A stretch of 7,895 nt of DNA from Parcubacteria group bacterium CG11_big_fil_rev_8_21_14_0_20_39_14 (lineage in GTDB: Bacteria; Patescibacteriota; Minisyncoccia; Minisyncoccales; GCA-002787255). Below the pieces are notes generated by a model. The model worked only from the letters and a program-made list of their open reading frames with translations, did not search any database and was not told the origin of the DNA. This document shows, one piece after another, positions 4,858 through 7,895 of the stretch. A program made the translations under genes and the position numbers. Each line of letters begins with the position of its first letter. The first letter of the stretch is position 1. The stretch covers positions 1-7,895 of the forward strand of contig PCWD01000040.1 of assembly GCA_002787255.1 (NCBI GenBank). The letters are read 5' to 3'.

Positions 4858-7143
4858 TTATTGAATGGCTTTTAAAATTTTCTCTTTTATTCCCTTCGGG
4901 TCAAAACCCGCCGCCTGGTAAACTTCAACCGGCGGACCTGATTTCAAAAATTCTTTAATTCCCAAAGCTTTTTTCGGATAATCCGGCGGAAGAATAAATG
5001 GATACAGAAATCCGGGCCAGCCATTATGCAAAGTAATTACATATTGCCTTTCCTCATCGGATAAAATAGCTTGGGCCTTCTGCGGGTCTTTTTCTTTTAG
5101 CTCTTCATAAAGTTCGGGCGAGGTAACCGCCACAATTTTTACATCCAAGCCTTCCCTCTCTTCAAGCTCCGGCAAAATCTCCAAAACATTTGCCATTGTC
5201 TGGCCGCCGCAAATTACTAAAATGATTTTTCTTTTTCCGTTTTCCCGAAATGGTTTGAAAACATAAGCTCCGTTTATCGCTTCCCTCGCTTCGGGAATGC
5301 CGTTTCCCCTCTTAAAAACCAAAGTTTGGGGCCTCATAACCGAAAGGGCAATCGGCTCTCCTTTCTCCATGGCGTAAAACAGCATCTCAATTGTTTCATT
5401 GGCGTCCAGGGGCTTATAAACTTTTATTCCCGGATAAGCGTTAAATAACGACATCCAGAAAAGCCCCTGATGAGTCGGTCCGTCCTCGCCGGTTTCCGGA
5501 CCGTCGTGAGCCGCCATCATCACAAAAAATCCCTTCATTTTCGGATTAACGGCATTATTAATCAAAGCCATTCTTATCGGATTTGACATTATGGAAGTAA
5601 ATACGCCATAGCTGGCAAAAACGCTCATTGCCTGAAAACCGCCTGGCAGAACATCCTGAGTCAGAGCGGTTGAGAGCATCGCCATATTTTGTTCGGCAAT
5701 GCCAAAACGGATGCCGCGCCCCAAAGGATTGTCTTTTGTGATAATGCCATAAACTTTCTCGCCCTCGCCCGTTAAAATTGATTTCATTAAATCTCCGGCT
5801 CCAAGATAGAAAAAAGCGGTCTTTCCCATCAGCCATTTGAAAAACGCTTCGGTCGCTTTTCTGGTGGCAACTTTTTCTCCCTGGGGAAAAACCAATTCCG
5901 GAGGCAGGGTTTGCGGTCTTTTAATTTGTTTAAAATCTTGCAGCGGCCTTCCGGACAAAGCTTTTTTCATTGTTTCTTCCAGTTCGTTTTCCGGTTTGAT
6001 TTTCTTCTTTCCCATTTCCAGTCTTTCAACAACATAATTTACATCCTCGTCCTTCAGTGACGATAAAACGACCTCAATGTCTTTTATGGCCTCGCCTTCA
6101 ATTCCCGGAATGTCAAATCCTAATTTTCGCATAACTTCCACATATTCTGCGTGTAAAAGAGGCGTGCCATGAGAATCGCAAGTGTCTTCCAATTTTCCGT
6201 AGCACTTTCCCTTTATTGTATGGCAAATGACAACTGTCGCCTTGCCATTGTCAAATCCTTTGTCAGCTTTGTAATAAGCGTAAGCCAATTCCAAAATATT
6301 ATGGCCATCAGTTTCAATGATATTAAAGCCAGGACCAAACCAGTGATTTATATAAGGAGAAGAAATAACCTCGCTAACTGGTCCGTCAATTCCAAACCTG
6401 TTGTAATCAAGACTTATAATAATATTGTTGATGCCAAGCGTATTTATGATATTTCTTGCTTCATAGCTCATTCCTTCCTCGGTTTCCGCGTCGCCGGCTA
6501 TAACAAAAACTCTTGATGGCAAACCGCAAGATTTTTGAAGCAGAGCCAGGCCCAGAGAAGCTGAAAACCCATGCCCGGAACAACCGGTTGAGGCGTCAGC
6601 AAAAGCAAAATGGGATTCTACATGCCCGGTCGGACCGTCGCAATGTCTGAAACGAATCAAACATTCGGGAAAAACCGCTCCAATTTTTTCTTTATCAACC
6701 CCGTTAGAAAATCCTTTTCTAACGGGGTTGATTGAATGTCCCTGACGGCGCAATGATTCATAAATCAGGGCGAGGACGGCAAAAAATAAGGGGGTGCAGT
6801 GGCCGGCAGACCAGACAACTCTGTCTCTGCCGGGATTTTTTGGGTCCATCGGGTCAAAAGCCATTATCCCGGTAAGAACCAAAGTTAAAACCTGTTCAAC
6901 CTTTGAAGAAGAACCGCCCGGATGTCCGGATTTTGCGCTATTAATTGCGCTGAAAGCCAGAGCCCTTACAATCCGCGATAAATGGCTGATTCTTTCGGTT
7001 TCAATGCCGTCAATCGGCTTCAATGGCAATCCTTTTAAATTCAAATAAAAACCGCCCTCTGTTAGATACTGGAATCTTTGCGGTTCTTTTTTCTTTAAAA
7101 TATTTAATTCCTTTTGATTGAGAATATTATACATTGAACCCAT
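4858..7143 (-). CDS. tkt: Transketolase, full length, with a 13-residue palindromic-element insert
   Basis: This is a thiamine-diphosphate enzyme that moves two-carbon ketol units between sugar phosphates in the non-oxidative pentose phosphate pathway. At 761 residues it is about 100 longer than usual, mainly from an N-terminal extension of about 45 and internal insertions. Visible elements are SGHPGG (H73), SAGHCTP (H115), GPTGHVES (H174), the cofactor/metal motif starting GDAETEEG (217) and ending at N248, GIAEQNM (E484, the likely cofactor-activating Glu), and GEDGPTHQG (D554, H558). Phosphate-binding positions known from yeast and E. coli enzymes appear as R428, S455, H546 and R604. The usual THDSHG motif reads TCDSHG (C322), a notable substitution. 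The RFGIDGPV stretch after the cofactor motif also recalls pyruvate dehydrogenase E1 (AceE), but the phosphate ligands favour transketolase. Residues 138-150 are encoded exactly by a perfect inverted repeat. ATG 7143 or Met4 could be the start; neither has a Shine-Dalgarno site. Confidence 0.9.
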   Translation of the reverse strand: MGSMYNILNQKELNILKKKEPQRFQYLTEGGFYLNLKGLPLKPIDGIETERISHLSRIVRALAFSAINSAKSGHPGGSSSKVEQVLTLVLTGIMAFDPMDPKNPGRDRVVWSAGHCTPLFFAVLALIYESLRRQGHSINPVRKGFSNGVDKEKIGAVFPECLIRFRHCDGPTGHVESHFAFADASTGCSGHGFSASLGLALLQKSCGLPSRVFVIAGDAETEEGMSYEARNIINTLGINNIIISLDYNRFGIDGPVSEVISSPYINHWFGPGFNIIETDGHNILELAYAYYKADKGFDNGKATVVICHTIKGKCYGKLEDTCDSHGTPLLHAEYVEVMRKLGFDIPGIEGEAIKDIEVVLSSLKDEDVNYVVERLEMGKKKIKPENELEETMKKALSGRPLQDFKQIKRPQTLPPELVFPQGEKVATRKATEAFFKWLMGKTAFFYLGAGDLMKSILTGEGEKVYGIITKDNPLGRGIRFGIAEQNMAMLSTALTQDVLPGGFQAMSVFASYGVFTSIMSNPIRMALINNAVNPKMKGFFVMMAAHDGPETGEDGPTHQGLFWMSLFNAYPGIKVYKPLDANETIEMLFYAMEKGEPIALSVMRPQTLVFKRGNGIPEAREAINGAYVFKPFRENGKRKIILVICGGQTMANVLEILPELEEREGLDVKIVAVTSPELYEELKEKDPQKAQAILSDEERQYVITLHNGWPGFLYPFILPPDYPKKALGIKEFLKSGPPVEVYQAAGFDPKGIKEKILKAIQ
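6694..6732. repeat. Perfect 39-bp palindromic element inside the transketolase gene
   Basis: The arms 6694-6711 and 6715-6732 are perfect 18-bp reverse complements around a 3-base loop (TCC). The element spans exactly 13 codons, residues 138-150 (INPVRKGFSNGVD), starting at a codon boundary. It sits between the SAGHCTP and GPTGHVES active-site motifs, in a surface-loop position as judged from the family. The left arm shares AACCCCGTTAG with the element at 2058-2096. Confidence 0.9.
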
Positions 7144-7168
7144 AGCGAGTTTTTCTTAACTCAACTAT

Positions 7169-7193
7169 ACTATAGAGAAAGATTCTCTATAGT
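7169..7193. promoter_or_regulatory. Perfect 11-bp hairpin between pilin and transketolase genes
   Basis: ACTATAGAGAA (7169-7179) and its exact complement (7183-7193) flank an AGA loop. CTTAAC at 7155-7160 can alternatively pair with GTTAAG at 7192-7197, so two exclusive structures are possible. The hairpin lies 34 bp downstream of the pilin stop and 25 bp upstream of the transketolase start. There is no T-tract on the minus strand, so it is not a standard intrinsic terminator. It could be an RNA-processing site, an operator or an mRNA 3'-end stabiliser. Confidence 0.55.
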
Positions 7194-7227
7194 TAAGCTT
7201 GATTGACCCTTGACCTCGGGGATTACT

Positions 7228-7701
7228 TTACCAATCTGGACAAGTGGTAGCAGGGCTAGTTGGTGTTCCAGACCCGTTATGGGCCACATAAAAGCCCTTG
7301 GTTGTTTCTCCTTGAAAACTACTGGCAGTAACACAATACTTCTGGAGGTCGGCAGAGTTGCCTTTTATCCGATAATAATAGGTTGCATCATTTTTGGGGT
7401 CCCTGGGAAGAGTGGACATCCAGGTTGTCATATTGTTTGTCCAGGTAGAAGCGCAAGTCGGATGTCCAGCTGCTACACTTGTTGTTGAGCAATCATCAGC
7501 CGCATAACTAGGGTATGAGCCATCCCCATCATACTTCATCTCCATTGCGTTAGCTATTTGCTTTAGGTCCGCTTTTCTTCTGGCGTCATTAGCCGACCTT
7601 CTGGCGCTGTTCAAAGAAACCAAAACCACGGCTGACAAAAGACCAATAATTGCCACGGTTACCAACAACTCAATCAAGGTAAAACCTTTGTTTTTCTTCA
7701 T
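7228..7701 (-). CDS. Type IV pilin-like protein (GspG-like pseudopilin)
   Basis: This is a prepilin-type protein of 157 residues. The N-terminus has the class III signal: a short positive leader (MKKNKG), cleavage expected after G6, F7 as the methylated first residue, and E11 as the conserved Glu5 of the mature protein. A hydrophobic helix follows to about residue 29. The next helix (RRSANDARRKADLKQIANAM, 34-53) and the LPRDPKND-x-TYYYRI segment at 98-112 resemble GspG-type pseudopilins, in which this region precedes the C-terminal beta strands. Four cysteines (C71, C83, C123, C154) could form two disulfides, which fits an exported protein. The globular part is rich in Ser, Thr and Asn. A prepilin peptidase and assembly ATPase would be needed, but neither is in the window. 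The ATG is preceded directly by a TAGATAT array (plus-strand reading) with no Shine-Dalgarno site. Whether it builds a pilus, an uptake pseudopilus or another surface fibre cannot be told. Confidence 0.92.
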   Translation of the reverse strand: MKKNKGFTLIELLVTVAIIGLLSAVVLVSLNSARRSANDARRKADLKQIANAMEMKYDGDGSYPSYAADDCSTTSVAAGHPTCASTWTNNMTTWMSTLPRDPKNDATYYYRIKGNSADLQKYCVTASSFQGETTKGFYVAHNGSGTPTSPATTCPDW

Positions 7702-7741
7702 AGATATTAGATATTAGATATTAGATATTAGATATTAGATA
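7701..7741. repeat. Tandem TAGATAT array abutting the pilin start codon
   Basis: Five exact 7-bp TAGATAT units (7701-7735) and a partial sixth (to 7741) begin at the first base of the pilin start codon. The pilin mRNA leader therefore ends in repeated AUAUCUA with no Shine-Dalgarno sequence. The unit is a close relative of the GGATATT array at 2344-2395. Confidence 0.9.
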
Positions 7742-7743
7742 CT

Positions 7744-7795
7744 GCCCCGCATCGACCAAATCAAAATTCAAAATTTTTGATTTTCAATAAGGGGC
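7744..7795 (-). promoter_or_regulatory. Nested inverted repeats in the pilin leader
   Basis: An outer GCCCC/GGGGC pair (7744-7748 with 7791-7795) encloses a 9-bp stem, AAATCAAAA at 7758-7766 with TTTTGATTT at 7775-7783. Two CAAAATT heptamers (7762-7775) make up part of it. If transcription starts near 7798, the structure would sit at the 5' end of the pilin mRNA. Regulation is not demonstrated. Confidence 0.4.
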
Positions 7796-7804
7796 TCTAT
7801 TTAT

Positions 7805-7813
7805 ATTATAACA
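7805..7813 (-). promoter_or_regulatory. Putative extended -10 promoter for the pilin gene
   Basis: On the minus strand this reads TGTTATAAT, a perfect TATAAT with the TG of an extended -10. No good -35 box is visible at 16-18 bp upstream, which fits the extended type. Transcription would begin near 7798 and give a leader of about 97 nt to the pilin ATG. Confidence 0.55.
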
Positions 7814-7857
7814 AAGATGATGCGTAATAAGGAATAGCAGGTTCTTTGCGCGAAACT

Positions 7858-7895
7858 AACCCCGATAGTACAAATCCTGACGGATTTGACTACGG
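7858..7895. repeat. Third copy of the AACCCCGWTAG palindromic element, cut by the window edge
   Basis: AACCCCGATAG at 7858-7868 matches the start of the other two elements at 10 of 11 bases. CAAATCC (7871-7877) and GGATTTG (7882-7888) form a perfect 7-bp stem with a TGAC loop; TAGT/ACTA and CCG/CGG extend it to 14 pairs with two single-base bulges. The right arm ends at CGG at the window border and should continue with GGTT. Confidence 0.65.

Noticed and set aside
5558..5836. Open frames inside the transketolase and other genes on either strand, such as 5558-5836 (-), 6169-6516 (+) and 7210-7488 (+)
   Set aside because: They overlap well-supported genes fully or almost fully, their composition is unlike a protein, and they match no family.
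4858..7143. Homodimeric pyruvate dehydrogenase E1 (AceE)
   Set aside because: The RFGIDGPV stretch recalls AceE, but the protein is shorter, and the GEDGPTHQ motif plus the set of sugar-phosphate ligands point to transketolase.
7169..7193. Rho-independent terminator of the pilin gene
   Set aside because: The stem is AT-rich and the minus strand has no T-tract after it; the following bases are TATAGTTGAG.
7701..7741. CRISPR array
   Set aside because: The unit is 7 bp with no spacers, and no cas gene is present. It is a simple tandem array, as are the arrays at 2344 and 3690.
7742..7895. A partial gene at the right edge
   Set aside because: No open frame with protein-like composition reaches the edge; the stretch holds a promoter, leader structures and a palindromic element.

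Overview
The window looks like a chromosomal fragment from a Candidate Phyla Radiation (Patescibacteria) bacterium, probably of the Parcubacteria type. The reasons are a low-GC composition, five ordinary-sized genes with no recognisable Shine-Dalgarno sequences, a short GspG-like type IV pilin, a Wzy/O-antigen-ligase protein fused to TPRs, and a very high density of short dispersed repeats of a kind I recall from such genomes. The lineage is an inference: there is no rRNA or ribosomal protein gene here to prove it.

Layout. Positions 1-93 hold a GC-rich repeat, a plausible sigma70-type promoter and a small hairpin. From 94 to 2352 (+) runs a polytopic membrane protein of the O-antigen ligase/polymerase superfamily with a C-terminal TPR region. 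It converges on a block of four minus-strand genes, read right to left: type IV pilin-like protein (7701-7228), transketolase (7143-4858), PfkB-family sugar kinase (4741-3737) and an unrecognised 421-residue protein (3652-2387). The minus-strand gaps are 84, 116 and 84 bp, so co-transcription is possible but not compact. The clearest promoter on that strand is an extended -10 at about 7805-7813, upstream of the pilin. Positions 7742-7895 hold no gene.

Function. The transketolase and the PfkB kinase fit together as sugar-phosphate or ribose metabolism, which is often reduced in such organisms. The pilin and the O-antigen-ligase-like protein are both cell-surface functions; a glycan-transfer link between them is only a hypothesis. 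The transketolase has the expected cofactor and phosphate-binding residues, but one conserved active-site His appears to be Cys.

The most interesting layer is the repeats. (1) A palindromic element of about 39 bp, with arms beginning AACCCCGWTAG, occurs three times. Two copies lie inside coding regions without breaking frame: one adds 13 residues to the transketolase, the other about 13 residues to the TPR protein. The third is cut by the right window edge. (2) A second, TCAGCGTNAATC-type repeat sits at the left edge and again, as a roughly 105-bp in-frame insert, between two membrane segments of the first gene. (3) Tandem arrays with a 7-bp period but different unit sequences lie at gene boundaries and supply stop codons, C-terminal residues or the bases directly before a start codon. 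Together they suggest repeat families that spread into genes and gene edges, comparable in principle to the Rickettsia palindromic elements.
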